From: Bradyrhizobium betae
GTDB lineage: Bacteria > Pseudomonadota > Alphaproteobacteria > Rhizobiales > Xanthobacteraceae
Length of the DNA stretch: 64,000 bases
NCBI RefSeq assembly: GCF_008932115.1
Contig: NZ_CP044543.1
Span: 6,826,501 to 6,890,500, forward strand
Direction: 5' to 3'
The notes beneath the pieces are model-generated. The model saw only the letters and a list, made by a program, of their open reading frames with translations. It did no database searches and was not told the origin of the DNA. Position numbers and translations under genes: made by a program. Below, one piece after another: positions 54,253 through 63,309 of this stretch; position 1 is the stretch's first letter; the number at the start of each line of letters is the position of its first letter.

Positions 54253-55523
54253 AGTTGCTTTGCGCGCCGGCCGAGGTGCGTCGGCTAAAGGAGAAAGGCA
54301 CGCTCAGGGTCGTCCTCTACGGCCAGCCTGGGGCTGATGATCGCGGCAGCGCCGGTGCGGCCGTGCGCAACGAAATTCGCAGAGCGCGTCTGGCTCCGAA
54401 CCGCAGGGCGTGGGATCTGCTGTCCATCGCGATGTCCGTCATGGCGGCTGATGCAGCGGGACGACGTAGCCTAAGTCCGGACGGCTGGACACGCGAGTTC
54501 GAGATGGAAGTCGCGGTCGCCGAACCGGCATTCTGGAACAAGTCCGCGGACCTCCTCGCCGACGCGTTGACGTTTCTCACGACCGACCGATGGCAATTCC
54601 GTTTCATCGCCGGCGGTGCAGCGCCGCAGCCGCCGGCGGAAGTTTTCCGACCGCCCGAAGGCAGCGTCGTGCTCCTGTCGGGTGGGCTAGACAGCTTGAG
54701 CGGCGCCATCGACCTTGCGGCGTCCGGACAGCGACCCGTCGCCATCAGCAAGACAGTCCGGGGCGATGGAGAAAAACAGATCAGGTTCGCGTCGTTGATC
54801 GGCGGCGGTCTGCGCCACTTCCAGTTGAACGACAACGCGGCCGTTCCGGGCACCGAAGATACCTCCCAGCGGGCGCGCTCGATCATCTTCCTTGCCTTCG
54901 GGGTTCTCGTCGCCACGGCGCTCAAGCCATATCGTCCCGGCGGCTGCTTGCCGCTCTACGTCTGCGAAAACGGCTTCATCGCCATCAACCCGCCGCTGAC
55001 GGGAAGCCGCATCGGAAGTTTGAGCACCCGTACGGCCCACCCTTACTTCCTCTCAAGGTTCCAGGACGTTCTCGACGCCGCGAACCTGGGCGTGAGTATC
55101 CACACTCCTTATGGATACACGACCAAGGGCGAGATGCTGAAGACGTGCGCGGACCAGGACTTGCTGCGCACGCTGGCGGCGAACTCGACGAGTTGCGGCC
55201 GCTTTCAGCGCTACAACTACCGCCATTGCGGGCGGTGCGTGCCGTGTCAGGTCCGCAGAGCGGCCTTCCTCGCTTGGGGCGAAGACGATCCGACCGACTA
55301 CGTCTACGAACATCTCGGTCGGGACGATCCGGATCACGCCGGCTTCGACGACGTCCGCTCGGTCGGCATGGCGCTGGCGGCCTCAAAGGGCGCGGGGTTC
55401 GACGATTGGCTTGGCGGAGCCCTTTCGTGGCAGGGGATCGAGGAGCGCGACGCGCTGAAGGATATGCTACGACGGGGACTTGCCGAACTCGGCGCCTTGC
55501 ACGTGAAATACGGTGTCAAGTGA
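54249..55523 (+). CDS. qatC: QatC: QueC-like ATP-pyrophosphatase
   Basis: A 424-residue protein. The PP-loop SGGLDS lies at 144-149 (VVLLSGGLDSLSGAIDLA), and a zinc site follows near 317-335 (TSCGRF, HCGRCVPCQVRR: one Cys, then CxxCxxC). QueC makes 7-cyano-7-deazaguanine; QatC is a diverged relative with an extra N-terminal region of about 140 residues. GTG at 54249 overlaps the qatB stop (GTGA), and the end overlaps qatD in the same way. It may modify DNA, RNA or a protein in defence. Confidence 0.92.
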   Translation: MKLLCAPAEVRRLKEKGTLRVVLYGQPGADDRGSAGAAVRNEIRRARLAPNRRAWDLLSIAMSVMAADAAGRRSLSPDGWTREFEMEVAVAEPAFWNKSADLLADALTFLTTDRWQFRFIAGGAAPQPPAEVFRPPEGSVVLLSGGLDSLSGAIDLAASGQRPVAISKTVRGDGEKQIRFASLIGGGLRHFQLNDNAAVPGTEDTSQRARSIIFLAFGVLVATALKPYRPGGCLPLYVCENGFIAINPPLTGSRIGSLSTRTAHPYFLSRFQDVLDAANLGVSIHTPYGYTTKGEMLKTCADQDLLRTLAANSTSCGRFQRYNYRHCGRCVPCQVRRAAFLAWGEDDPTDYVYEHLGRDDPDHAGFDDVRSVGMALAASKGAGFDDWLGGALSWQGIEERDALKDMLRRGLAELGALHVKYGVK

Positions 55524-56308
55524 TCGACCTTCATGCCCATCTAGATCTTTATCCGGATCCGGTCGCGACAACGAAGGAGTGCATCGAGCGCGACCTTTTC
55601 GTCCTGTCGGTGACGACGACGCCCTCGGCCTGGTCGGGAACAGCCGCCTTGGCGAAGGATGCGGCGCGCATCCGTACCGCGATCGGATTGCATCCTCAGA
55701 TCGCGCAGGAACGCCGGGGCGAACTCGGGCTCTTCGAGGAGTTGCTCCCGCGATCACGGTATGTCGGCGAGATCGGTCTGGATGGCGGCCCAGAACTGAA
55801 GGCGACCTGGGAAACGCAGCGCCACGTCTTTGACGAAATCCTTCGGATGTGCGGGGCGGTCGGAGGCCGCATCATGACGATACACAGCAGGCGGGCCGCC
55901 GGGCCCGTTCTCGATGCGCTCGCGTCGCGGTCCGATGCAGGCGTCGCCGTTCTGCATTGGTTTTCCGGGACGCGCCGCGAGCTCAAACGCGCGGTCGATC
56001 AGGGTTGCTGGTTCAGCGTCGGCCCGGCGATGCTCGCCGGCGAGAGAGGACGCGGCCTGGTTGCCGAAATGCCCCGCGACAGGATACTGACCGAGACGGA
56101 CGGTCCCTTCGCACAGGTCGAGGGGCGCTCCCTGTTTCCTTGGGACGTCGCCAAGGCCGAGCCGATTCTCGCCGATCTATGGGCCGTGGACGAAGGCGAG
56201 GTCCGGGGCCAATTGCTTGCGAACCTCAAGCGACTCACGACGCGGATCGCTCCGGAGCGCGGCAGCGCCCCCGGGCGGGGCTCTTCGGGCGTTGGCTGCG
56301 CCAGCTAA
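55520..56308 (+). CDS. qatD: QatD: TatD-like metal-dependent nuclease
   Basis: A 262-residue TatD-family protein. GTG at 55520 (MIDLHAHLDLYPDP) overlaps the qatC stop. Metal ligands are intact: HAHLD, GEIGLDGG (Glu), IHSRRA (His), LHWFSG (His) and TETDGPF (Asp). The open frame continues far upstream inside qatC but is not protein-like there. It is diverged from the housekeeping tatD at 26115. Last gene of the Qat operon. Confidence 0.92.
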   Translation: MIDLHAHLDLYPDPVATTKECIERDLFVLSVTTTPSAWSGTAALAKDAARIRTAIGLHPQIAQERRGELGLFEELLPRSRYVGEIGLDGGPELKATWETQRHVFDEILRMCGAVGGRIMTIHSRRAAGPVLDALASRSDAGVAVLHWFSGTRRELKRAVDQGCWFSVGPAMLAGERGRGLVAEMPRDRILTETDGPFAQVEGRSLFPWDVAKAEPILADLWAVDEGEVRGQLLANLKRLTTRIAPERGSAPGRGSSGVGCAS

Positions 56309-57230
56309 TTCAGCACTCGCATCGAGTCGGGCGTGAGATCGTTCTCCGCTTTTCGACACGGCGGCCAAGCGACCCAGCCGACAGAAAGTCAAGGACCGCC
56401 ATCCCCGTCGCCGCTCAGCGGTCGTGATGGCGCTTGTGCCAGACAATTCCCCCTAACGGTCTCGTCGACCGCCCCGGCGGGATTCGGGCCCGTTTGGTGG
56501 TGTCCGGAGGTATGTGAAGCTAAGGCGTCTTGCTTTCCAATTCGGCCACCGAGAACGGGTCACCATGTCCGGCCGCGGGGCGGTCTGGAATACTCGATGG
56601 TGAAGCCACCACCCATCTCCTTGTCGACCCCTGCTGAGACCCCCGTTTCTGCCGACGAGAGAGGCATCGGACGGCGCGCGAGGCAACTCCCCCGCGCCAC
56701 GCCCCGGACCTCCGCCGGAGAAGACCGGTAACCCGGCAGAGCGATTCGATCTCCAGAAGAACTTAGAGGCCCACGCAGGCGCCGAAACACGATCCGGAGG
56801 TCGGCACCGATATCCACCTCGATCGCGCTCACCGCGGGCACTGGGCGCAGCGCCTCCAACAACTGTTGCAATTCCATCACGTCGACAGTGTTAAACGATT
56901 ACCTGTCCAATAGCACTTCTTGCAACTAAGAACTATTCGCAATAAGGCTGGATGGGTTCACTGGGTCATCTCCAGATGCGTGTCGTCCACCATCGCGCTC
57001 CATCACCTGCCCTCGCGGCGTCGAGCGTTCGAGGTCGCTTGCGACTGGGCGGGGTCCTAAACGGGTATGCACAACCGCGGGTGCTGCAGGGTCGCTGTGA
57101 AACATTTCGCGGCGAATGCACGCCTGGTCAATTCAGCGACAGGATTGGCGGCGTGCAGGCTAGATTCAAATTGTTGCCAAGCGGCCGCCGCCGTATCGAA
57201 AGCGGTATGAAGAGGCGGACGCTCGACGCG
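56309..57230. other. Long gap at the right edge of the island
   Basis: 922 bp with no convincing plus-strand gene. It contains one doubtful minus-strand frame (56560-56880). An AT-rich block at about 56880-56945 stands out from its flanks. The porin frame is open upstream to 56952, but without protein-like character. This may be the scar of the island's right boundary; no direct repeat matching the left end was found by eye. Confidence 0.4.
56560..56880 (-). CDS. Doubtful small protein, possibly degraded
   Basis: A 106-residue frame whose first 40 residues look real (MMELQQLLEALRPVPAVSAI, then VDIGADLRIVFRRLRG), while the rest is Arg/Ser/Pro-rich and may be out of frame. It could be the start of a gene degraded at the island edge. 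No family recognised. Confidence 0.3.
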   Translation of the reverse strand: MMELQQLLEALRPVPAVSAIEVDIGADLRIVFRRLRGPLSSSGDRIALPGYRSSPAEVRGVARGSCLARRPMPLSSAETGVSAGVDKEMGGGFTIEYSRPPRGRTW

Positions 57231-59222
57231 ATGAAGAAGGTCATCATCGGCATGATCCTGGCGGCCGTTCCGGCCGCCAAGGGACTTTCAGCCGAACTCG
57301 GCGAAGTCCGGCCCGGCCAGGCCGTCGACTGGAGCGGCCCCTTCGTCGGCGGCCATTTCGCCTATGGCGTCGGGTCCTCGCAGTACGCTTTCGGCGCCCC
57401 GGGACTGGCTCCGTCGTCCGGATCGATCGACCTGACGAACTCCCTCAACGCGTTCAAAGGAACCGGCTCCTACGCTCTCGGACTGGGCGCCGGCTATAAC
57501 TACGTGCTGCCGTCCCACGTGCTCCTCGGCATCGAAGGCGACCTCACCTTTCCCAATACGATCTCCGGGACAACTTCGGTCGTCGGCGCTCAAGGGCCGG
57601 CGGCCCTGAAGGAAACTGTCCTGACATCGGGAACGCTGAGGGCCCGCCTGGGATACGCGTCGAGGTCCTGGTTGTTCTACGCCACGGGCGGCTTCGCATG
57701 GAGCTACGACCAGGCGACGCTCGACCCGCTCGACGGCACCCCGGGAGACAAGATCGGGTTCACTCGGCTCGGCTCCGCTTGGGGCGCCGGCGCCGAAGTC
57801 GCCCTGTCGGCAAACTGGTCGGCGCGGTTCGAATATCTCTACACGGACTTCGGGACGAAAGAGAAAGCGTTCGGCGGCACGCAGCATCTGTCCTCGGATC
57901 TCGCGGTGCAGACCGCCCGCCTCGGCCTCAACTACCGCTTCGGTCAAAATGGGCAGAAGGTTCTCGAGGACGGCTTGACGCCCTTCGAAACCGACCAGTT
58001 CAGCATCCATGGGCAGACGACCTATCTGCAGCAGTACGCGCCACCGTTCCGCTCTCCCTACACCGGCACGAACAGCCTCATTCCGAACCAGACCCGACAG
58101 ACCTGGGACGTGACGCTCTACGCCGGCTTCAGGCCTTGGGCCGGCGGAGAATTCTGGGTCAACCCGGAGATCGATCAGGGGTTCGGCCTGAGCTCGACCT
58201 TGGGTGTGGCCGGATTTCCGAGCGGCGAGGCCTACAAGGTCGGATCCGCTGCGCCCTACGCCCGCATTCCCCGCGCCTTCTTCCGTCAGACGTTCGACCT
58301 CGGCGGTGATACCAAGAAGGTCGATGCCGACATCAACCAGTTCGCCGGCACGCAGAGCGCCGACCGCTTGGTCCTGACGGTGGGAAAATTCGCTGTCACC
58401 GACGTCTTCGACACCAACAAATATGCCCACGACCCGCGCAAGGATTTCATGAACTGGTCGATCGTGGACACCGGCACGTTCGACTACGCCGCCGATGCTT
58501 GGGGCTTCACCTACGGCGCCGCCGTCGAGTGGTACAAGGGCGACTGGACATTCCGCGGCGGCTTGTTCGATCTGTCGACCGTTCCCAACAGCACCGAGCT
58601 GGATCCGACGTTCTCCCAATTCCAGTGGGTCGGCGAGATCGAACATCGCCATGAGATCTGGGGCAAGCCGGGCAAGGTCGCGGTTACGGGATTCCTGACA
58701 CGCGGGCGCATGGGGCGCTTCGACGAGGCCGTGGCGCTCGCGCAGGCGACGGGCACAGCCGCGGACACCGCCCTGGTCCGGCGCTACCAAAGCCGGGCCG
58801 GCATCAGCGTCAACCTGGAGCAAGAGGTCACGAAGGAGCTCGGCGTCTTCGCTAGGGCCGGCGTCGCCGACGGATCCAAGGAGTCCTATGAATTCACCGA
58901 CATCGATACGACGGTTGCCGCCGGCCTGTCGCTGGCGGGATCTTCCTGGAACAGACCTAACGACACGTTCGGATTCGCCGGCGTGTTGAACGGCATCTCG
59001 CAAGCGCGCCGCACTTACCTCGATGCGGGCGGTCTCGGCATTCTCGTCGGAGACGGACGCCTGCCGAACGCCGGCCCCGAGAAGATCATCGAAACCTACT
59101 ACAGCTTCCCACTGTGGTCGTGGCGCGCAACGCTGGACTACCAGCTCGTCGTCAACCCGGCCTACAACCGCGACCGCGGTCCGGCGTCGATTTTCGGCGT
59201 GCGCGTCCGCTCGCAATTCTGA
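57231..59222 (+). CDS. Two-barrel outer-membrane protein: OMP beta-barrel plus OprB-type carbohydrate porin
   Basis: A 663-residue protein from ATG at 57231 (MKKVIIGMILAAVPAAKG signal peptide); ATG at 57207 is possible. Residues about 30-255 form a small Omp25-like barrel (WSGPFVGGHFAYGVG, WSARFEYLYTDFG, LGLNYRFG). Residues about 270-663 match OprB porins (FSIHGQTTYLQQYAPPFRSP, PEIDQGFGLSSTLGVAGFPS, KFAVTDVFDTNKYAHDPRKD). The chain ends in Phe. Such fused porins are known in Bradyrhizobium and Methylobacterium; uptake of sugars is presumed. Confidence 0.9.
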   Translation: MKKVIIGMILAAVPAAKGLSAELGEVRPGQAVDWSGPFVGGHFAYGVGSSQYAFGAPGLAPSSGSIDLTNSLNAFKGTGSYALGLGAGYNYVLPSHVLLGIEGDLTFPNTISGTTSVVGAQGPAALKETVLTSGTLRARLGYASRSWLFYATGGFAWSYDQATLDPLDGTPGDKIGFTRLGSAWGAGAEVALSANWSARFEYLYTDFGTKEKAFGGTQHLSSDLAVQTARLGLNYRFGQNGQKVLEDGLTPFETDQFSIHGQTTYLQQYAPPFRSPYTGTNSLIPNQTRQTWDVTLYAGFRPWAGGEFWVNPEIDQGFGLSSTLGVAGFPSGEAYKVGSAAPYARIPRAFFRQTFDLGGDTKKVDADINQFAGTQSADRLVLTVGKFAVTDVFDTNKYAHDPRKDFMNWSIVDTGTFDYAADAWGFTYGAAVEWYKGDWTFRGGLFDLSTVPNSTELDPTFSQFQWVGEIEHRHEIWGKPGKVAVTGFLTRGRMGRFDEAVALAQATGTAADTALVRRYQSRAGISVNLEQEVTKELGVFARAGVADGSKESYEFTDIDTTVAAGLSLAGSSWNRPNDTFGFAGVLNGISQARRTYLDAGGLGILVGDGRLPNAGPEKIIETYYSFPLWSWRATLDYQLVVNPAYNRDRGPASIFGVRVRSQF

Positions 59223-59541
59223 CGGCCCATCACGGACAACGCGAACCGTCTATTGCCAACGCTGGATCGTGTCGGCGTAAACGGGGCTTGCAAGCGCGGT
59301 TTCAGCCAACACAGTCCTGGCGCTGGAAATGACATCGGAAGCGCCCTAACGACTGTTCTCTCCGACGAGGCGTGTTTTGGATTCCGAGCGCAGATCCCGA
59401 CGCCAACGAAGGCCTTTCGACAGTATAAACCAAAAGGCCGCCCCAGGAGGCGGCCTTCGTATTCGCGTCGCTGCATTCGAGCGACCATCAGCCGGATTGT
59501 TGGAGGAGGACATCCCCAGCCGTACGTTCCGCGGAGCTTCC
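59223..59541. other. Intergenic region between convergent genes
   Basis: 319 bp without a gene between the porin and the leftward small secreted protein. It contains one strong terminator hairpin (59434-59457, listed separately) and nothing else recognisable. Confidence 0.5.
59434..59457 (-). terminator. Rho-independent terminator of the small secreted protein
   Basis: AAGGCCGCC (59434-59442) pairs with GGCGGCCTT (59449-59457) across a 6-nt loop. Read on the minus strand the stem is followed by TTTTGGTTT, a T-rich tract, so it terminates leftward transcription from 59772. It may also stop the convergent porin transcript. Confidence 0.75.
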
Positions 59542-59772
59542 TCAATAGCGGTGGTGGCCTCGCTTGATCACCACCGTCCTGTTGCCGTGCATTCTCATCC
59601 CCCGATGCATATCGCCACCATAACGCATGCCGGCCCCATGGGGACCGCGCATCTCGGCCCGCGCGCCGTATCCACCATGATGTCCCCCCTTCTTGACGAT
59701 CACCGTCTCCGCCGAGGCAGGCAATGCGAACGAAACGGCCAAGCCGAATACCAAAAGACCAAGCTTCTTCAT
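59542..59772 (-). CDS. Small His/Gly/Met-rich secreted protein
   Basis: A 76-residue protein from ATG at 59772 (AGAGGGA upstream). Signal peptide KKLGLLVFGLAVSFALPASA, then a short mature region of about 55 residues rich in His, Gly, Met and Arg (GGDMHRGMRMHGNR, ending KRGHHRY). Composition suggests metal binding or association with nucleic acid/cell wall, but no function is known. The open frame to 59811 adds only 13 implausible residues. Confidence 0.75.
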   Translation of the reverse strand: MKKLGLLVFGLAVSFALPASAETVIVKKGGHHGGYGARAEMRGPHGAGMRYGGDMHRGMRMHGNRTVVIKRGHHRY

Positions 59773-59954
59773 GTTCCAAGTCCCTCTGTCATCAGTCGTT
59801 ACCCAAGTCACACGTCATCGTGACGTTCCCTCCTACGGAGGCGCCCGGTTGCGACCAAATTACGCACGACTAAACGATGGACTGGTGACCCTGGACGGCG
59901 AGCAACCTTGCTTCGGTTCGCGCGTTTCGCGTTTTCAACTAAGGGGGACGCGCG

Positions 59955-60192
59955 ATGCTGGACGCCACGCAGATCAAGGCACGCATGGACGTCATTCCAT
60001 CGACAAAGAAGCCGTCGGAAAAGTCGATCACCCGGAAGGGCCCGACAAAGATCAACTTGACGAAGCACAGTTCGCCTGACGGCGACCACCATGATTCCGG
60101 TGTCCTGGGTCGATCATGTCGACCAGCACGTGCACCTCTCCAAGACCGGCGACGAAGTCGGTAGCCACCGGCAGCACGAAGGAGGCGAATGA
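59955..60192 (+). pseudogene. Decayed DUF2171 gene (three frameshifts)
   Basis: It aligns along its whole length to the intact DUF2171 gene at 63310. It starts ATG (MLDATQIKARMDVI) after AAGGGGG. One base is missing near 60007, one is gained near 60047 (between them the sense is in another frame: VGKVDHPEGPDK), and a third shift occurs near 60095, after which MIPVSWVDHVDQHVHLSKTG resumes. The stretch TGGGTCGATCATGTCGACCA and what follows is almost identical in both copies. Confidence 0.85.
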
Positions 60193-60223
60193 GGGCACCC
60201 TTCCTCGCAAGCGGACCGAGGCC

Positions 60224-60244
60224 GAGACTGGGCCCCCCAGTCTC
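60224..60244. terminator. Hairpin between the DUF2171 remnant and flgB
   Basis: GAGACTGGG pairs with CCCAGTCTC across three C residues. It lies between the end of the decayed gene and the end of leftward flgB, where a bidirectional terminator would be expected, but neither side has a T-run, so the terminator role is uncertain. Confidence 0.35.
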
Positions 60245-60351
60245 GTATCGCGCCACATTGCTGCGTTCAGCAAACGCGGGTTTTTCGTGTCTCAATGTGC
60301 GGTTGGAGCGAGAGATTGAGAAAATCGGAGCGCATATAAGATGATGTCTTG

Positions 60352-60753
60352 TCAGCGCTTGCCCAGCGCGGTCTTGAGAAGACCCAGACTCCGGCTGTAC
60401 AGGGCCGTTGCGGCCGCGTAGTCCATTTGGTTAGCGGCCGACTTCTGCATCTCTTCCTCAAGGCTCACAGCGTTTCCCGCGGGACGTGTCTGGTAGCCAC
60501 CCGGCTTTGTTTCAGAAGAACTCCCACCACCCGAAGGAAGTTGGTGGGACGAGTTGGTACGCATCAGAGCCAGCGCAAACGTCTGACCCGTGGCCTGACC
60601 CTTGGCGCCAATTTTCGGTTCGACCAGATCAGTCGGCTTGAAGTTGGGAGTGTCGGAGTTTGACACATTCTGCGCCAGCACCCGCTGGCGCTGCTGGTGC
60701 CAATCCATTTTTGTACGAAGCGCAGCGAGAGTGGAAATATCATTGATCGCCAC
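60352..60753 (-). CDS. flgB: Flagellar basal-body rod protein FlgB
   Basis: A 133-residue proximal rod protein. GTG at 60753 follows GGGAAGGA and gives MAINDISTLAALRTKM, then the family motif QRQRVLAQNVSNSDTPNFKP. The C-terminus (MQKSAANQMDYAAATALYSR, LLKTALGK) matches rod-protein helices. It assembles the rod in the periplasm through flagellar type III export. It is alone on the minus strand, divergent from flgK, without flgC adjacent in the visible part. A CtrA-like box lies 63 bp upstream. Confidence 0.9.
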   Translation of the reverse strand: MAINDISTLAALRTKMDWHQQRQRVLAQNVSNSDTPNFKPTDLVEPKIGAKGQATGQTFALALMRTNSSHQLPSGGGSSSETKPGGYQTRPAGNAVSLEEEMQKSAANQMDYAAATALYSRSLGLLKTALGKR

Positions 60754-61169
60754 CGACGTTCCTTCCCGCTTGAATGCTTCCACTTTTCTGACTAGGCAGA
60801 TTTTGCCCACCTTGGTTAACGCTTGGTAAACATGCGGAATGCAGCGACAAGTTGACGCGATCAGCGCTCGTTGCTCATGTAGATTTCTGTCAAATCGAAC
60901 TTTTGATCATCGCTTCGACATCCGGACACAGCGGAGCATCACCGATGCATCGACGAAATCCGACGCGCGCGCGCGAAAGCGCGATTCACTCCTGTATTAT
61001 TTGCATGAGACTCTCAGGCAATTGTTACCCCGCTCCGCGAGCGAGCTTGCAGTTATTGCAGAAAACTACTGACTTTGCTGCGTTTCGGAGGTTCTGATCG
61101 TTGGCATAGTTCTTGCGAACTTCGCAACACGCCTCGCGCCCGTTGCTTCGATCAAGAACGAGCTTCACC
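60754..61169. other. Divergent flagellar promoter region
   Basis: 416 bp between flgB (leftward) and flgK (rightward), AT-richer than its flanks. It holds the CtrA-like box at 60816-60830 and presumably both promoters. No gene seen. Confidence 0.5.
60816..60830. promoter_or_regulatory. CtrA-like box upstream of flgB
   Basis: TTAACGCTTGGTAAA (TTAA-N7-TAAA) lies 63 bp upstream of the flgB start. CtrA controls flagellar class II genes in alphaproteobacteria, so regulation by CtrA is plausible. One mismatch to the consensus second half-site. Confidence 0.45.
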
Positions 61170-63050
61170 ATGAGCCTAAATTCTGCCCTTGCCAGTGCGA
61201 TGAGCGGTCTGCGTGCCAATCAGGCCGCGCTCTCGATCGTCTCATCGAACGTCGCGAACTCGCAGACGCCAGGCTACGTCGCCCAGACGCCGAACCAGAT
61301 CGAGGTCACCACCGGCGACTTCGGCTCGACCGCGATGACGACCGGCGTCAGCCGGGAACTCGACACCTATGTGCTGAACCAGCTCCGCACCGAGACCGGC
61401 GGAAGCGGCTACGCCGACCAGATGGCGAGCATCCTAAAGCAGCTTCAGAATGTGTATGGCACGCCCGGCAACAGCGGCACGCTCGAAACCGCGCTGAACA
61501 ACTTCACCACGTCGCTGCAGGCGCTGTCGACCAGCGCCGGCTCGTCGTCGGCGCAGAACGTCGTGCTCGGCGCGGCGCAGGCGCTGGCGCGGCAGCTCAA
61601 CGTCACCACCAAGGGTATCCAGTCGCTGCGCTCCAATGTCGAGCAGGATCTCGGCAATTCGGCGCAGGCGGCGAACGTGGCGATGAAGCAGATCGCCGAC
61701 ATCAACACCAAGCTGCAGGGCCTGTCGGCTAACGATCCGTCCGCCGCGACACTTATGGATCAGCGCGATCAGGCCATCAACACGCTGTCGAAATATGTCG
61801 ACCTCCGCGTCACCACCGACGGCTCGAACCAGGCCAACATCTACACAACGACGGGTATCCAACTGGTCGGTGCGGGTCTCGCCTCGCAATTCACGTTTGC
61901 ATCTGCCGGTGCCCTCTCGGCGACCTCGCTCTACAACATCGATCCGACCAAGTCCGGCGTCGGCGCACTCAACGTCAAACTGCCGAACGGCTCGATGATC
62001 GACGTGGTCGCCAACAACGTGGTATCCTCAGGTCAGATGGCGGCCGATCTCAAGCTGCGCGACGAGACGTTGGTGCAGGCGCAGACCCAGATCGACCAGC
62101 TCGCCGCGACGATGTCGAGCGCGCTGTCCGACAAGACGACGGCCGGCAGCACCGTCCCCGGCCCGCCCACCGGGTTCGACCTCGACCTCTCCGGCGCGCA
62201 ACCGGGCAACACGGTCAACATCACCTACACGGACACGGTCACCAACACCCAGCGCCAGGTCACCCTCGTCAACGTGACCGATCCTGCGGCGCTGCCGCTG
62301 CCGAACGCCACCAATGCCAACCCGTTCCAGATCGGCGTGAACTTCTCCAGCGGCATAAGTGTGATCGCGGCGGCGCTCAACACCGCACTGCCAAACACGC
62401 GTCTGACATTCGCCGCGGCCCCCTCGCCGGCGCCGGCGATGACGCTCCGGGTCACCGACGAAAACACCGGCCTTGCCAAAGTCAACTCGGCCTCGATCAC
62501 CAAAACGATCACATCGCTGAGCTCGGGCAATCCGCAACTGCCGCTGTTCACCGACGGCGGGCAGGCTCTCTATACAGGTGCGATGATGGCCTCGGGCTCG
62601 CAGATGACCGGCCTTGCCGGCCGCATCGCCGTCAACACGCAACTGGTCACCGATCCGAGCAAGTTGTCGGTCTACAACACCTCGCCGGTGACGCCCGCAG
62701 GCGACACCACTCGCTCGGACTATCTCTACTCGCAGCTCACGACGGCGGTGTACTCCTACTCGTCGCAGACCGGTCTGGGCTCGTCGAGCCAGCCATTTAC
62801 CGGCAGCATCTCGAGCTACCTCCAGCAGTTCCTGAGCGTCCAGGGCAACGCCGCGACGCAGGCGACCCAGCTTCAGCAGGGCCAGAACGTCGTCGTCTCG
62901 ACGCTCCAGGCCAAGTTCAATTCGACCTCCAGCGTCAACCTGGACTCGGAGATGTCGAACCTGATCCAGCTTCAGAATGCCTATGCGGCAAATGCCCGAA
63001 TCATGTCGGTCATTCAGGAAATGATGGACGTGCTCATTAGAGCTCAATGA
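61170..63050 (+). CDS. flgK: Flagellar hook-associated protein FlgK
   Basis: A 626-residue hook-filament junction protein. ATG at 61170 gives MSLNSALASAMSGLRANQAA and the motif VSSNVANSQTPGYV of the flagellar rod/hook family; the end (SEMSNLIQLQNAYAANARIM) is the conserved C-terminal helix that pairs with the N-terminus in the D0 domain. The variable middle part (about 300-480) is Ser/Thr/Gly-rich. It is exported by the flagellar apparatus. Confidence 0.92.
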   Translation: MSLNSALASAMSGLRANQAALSIVSSNVANSQTPGYVAQTPNQIEVTTGDFGSTAMTTGVSRELDTYVLNQLRTETGGSGYADQMASILKQLQNVYGTPGNSGTLETALNNFTTSLQALSTSAGSSSAQNVVLGAAQALARQLNVTTKGIQSLRSNVEQDLGNSAQAANVAMKQIADINTKLQGLSANDPSAATLMDQRDQAINTLSKYVDLRVTTDGSNQANIYTTTGIQLVGAGLASQFTFASAGALSATSLYNIDPTKSGVGALNVKLPNGSMIDVVANNVVSSGQMAADLKLRDETLVQAQTQIDQLAATMSSALSDKTTAGSTVPGPPTGFDLDLSGAQPGNTVNITYTDTVTNTQRQVTLVNVTDPAALPLPNATNANPFQIGVNFSSGISVIAAALNTALPNTRLTFAAAPSPAPAMTLRVTDENTGLAKVNSASITKTITSLSSGNPQLPLFTDGGQALYTGAMMASGSQMTGLAGRIAVNTQLVTDPSKLSVYNTSPVTPAGDTTRSDYLYSQLTTAVYSYSSQTGLGSSSQPFTGSISSYLQQFLSVQGNAATQATQLQQGQNVVVSTLQAKFNSTSSVNLDSEMSNLIQLQNAYAANARIMSVIQEMMDVLIRAQ

Positions 63051-63309
63051 GCGACTTGAGAAAGCCGTCACTGCCTTGCATAGCGCTGTCGATATTCGAC
63101 ATGGTCGCTCGTCCGCGGGCGATGGGAGGCATCTTCAACCTGTCGTTCGGCTCTCCATACCGGCGGAGCCCCGGCGGCGTGAATTCGTCGTCGCAACAAT
63201 CAGCCGTCACGCCGGTAATCATATTTCCTATGGGCCATCCTTCAGCCGCGCGAGAGCAACCTTCCCGGTACGGGGGCGTTGCATCCTTCCACTCACTGGA
63301 GGATACCCC

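Noticed and set aside
54590..55519. Upstream extension of the QatD frame inside qatC
   Set aside because: Arg-rich sequence without protein-like character; the GTG at 55520 gives the correct TatD N-terminus.
54249..56308. Queuosine biosynthesis gene and second housekeeping tatD
   Set aside because: The order ATPase, QatB, QueC-like, TatD-like with overlapping starts identifies a Qat operon, and a normal tatD is at 26115.
57288..59216. 642-residue open frame opposite the porin
   Set aside because: Antisense shadow of a high-GC gene; the porin motifs are on the plus strand.
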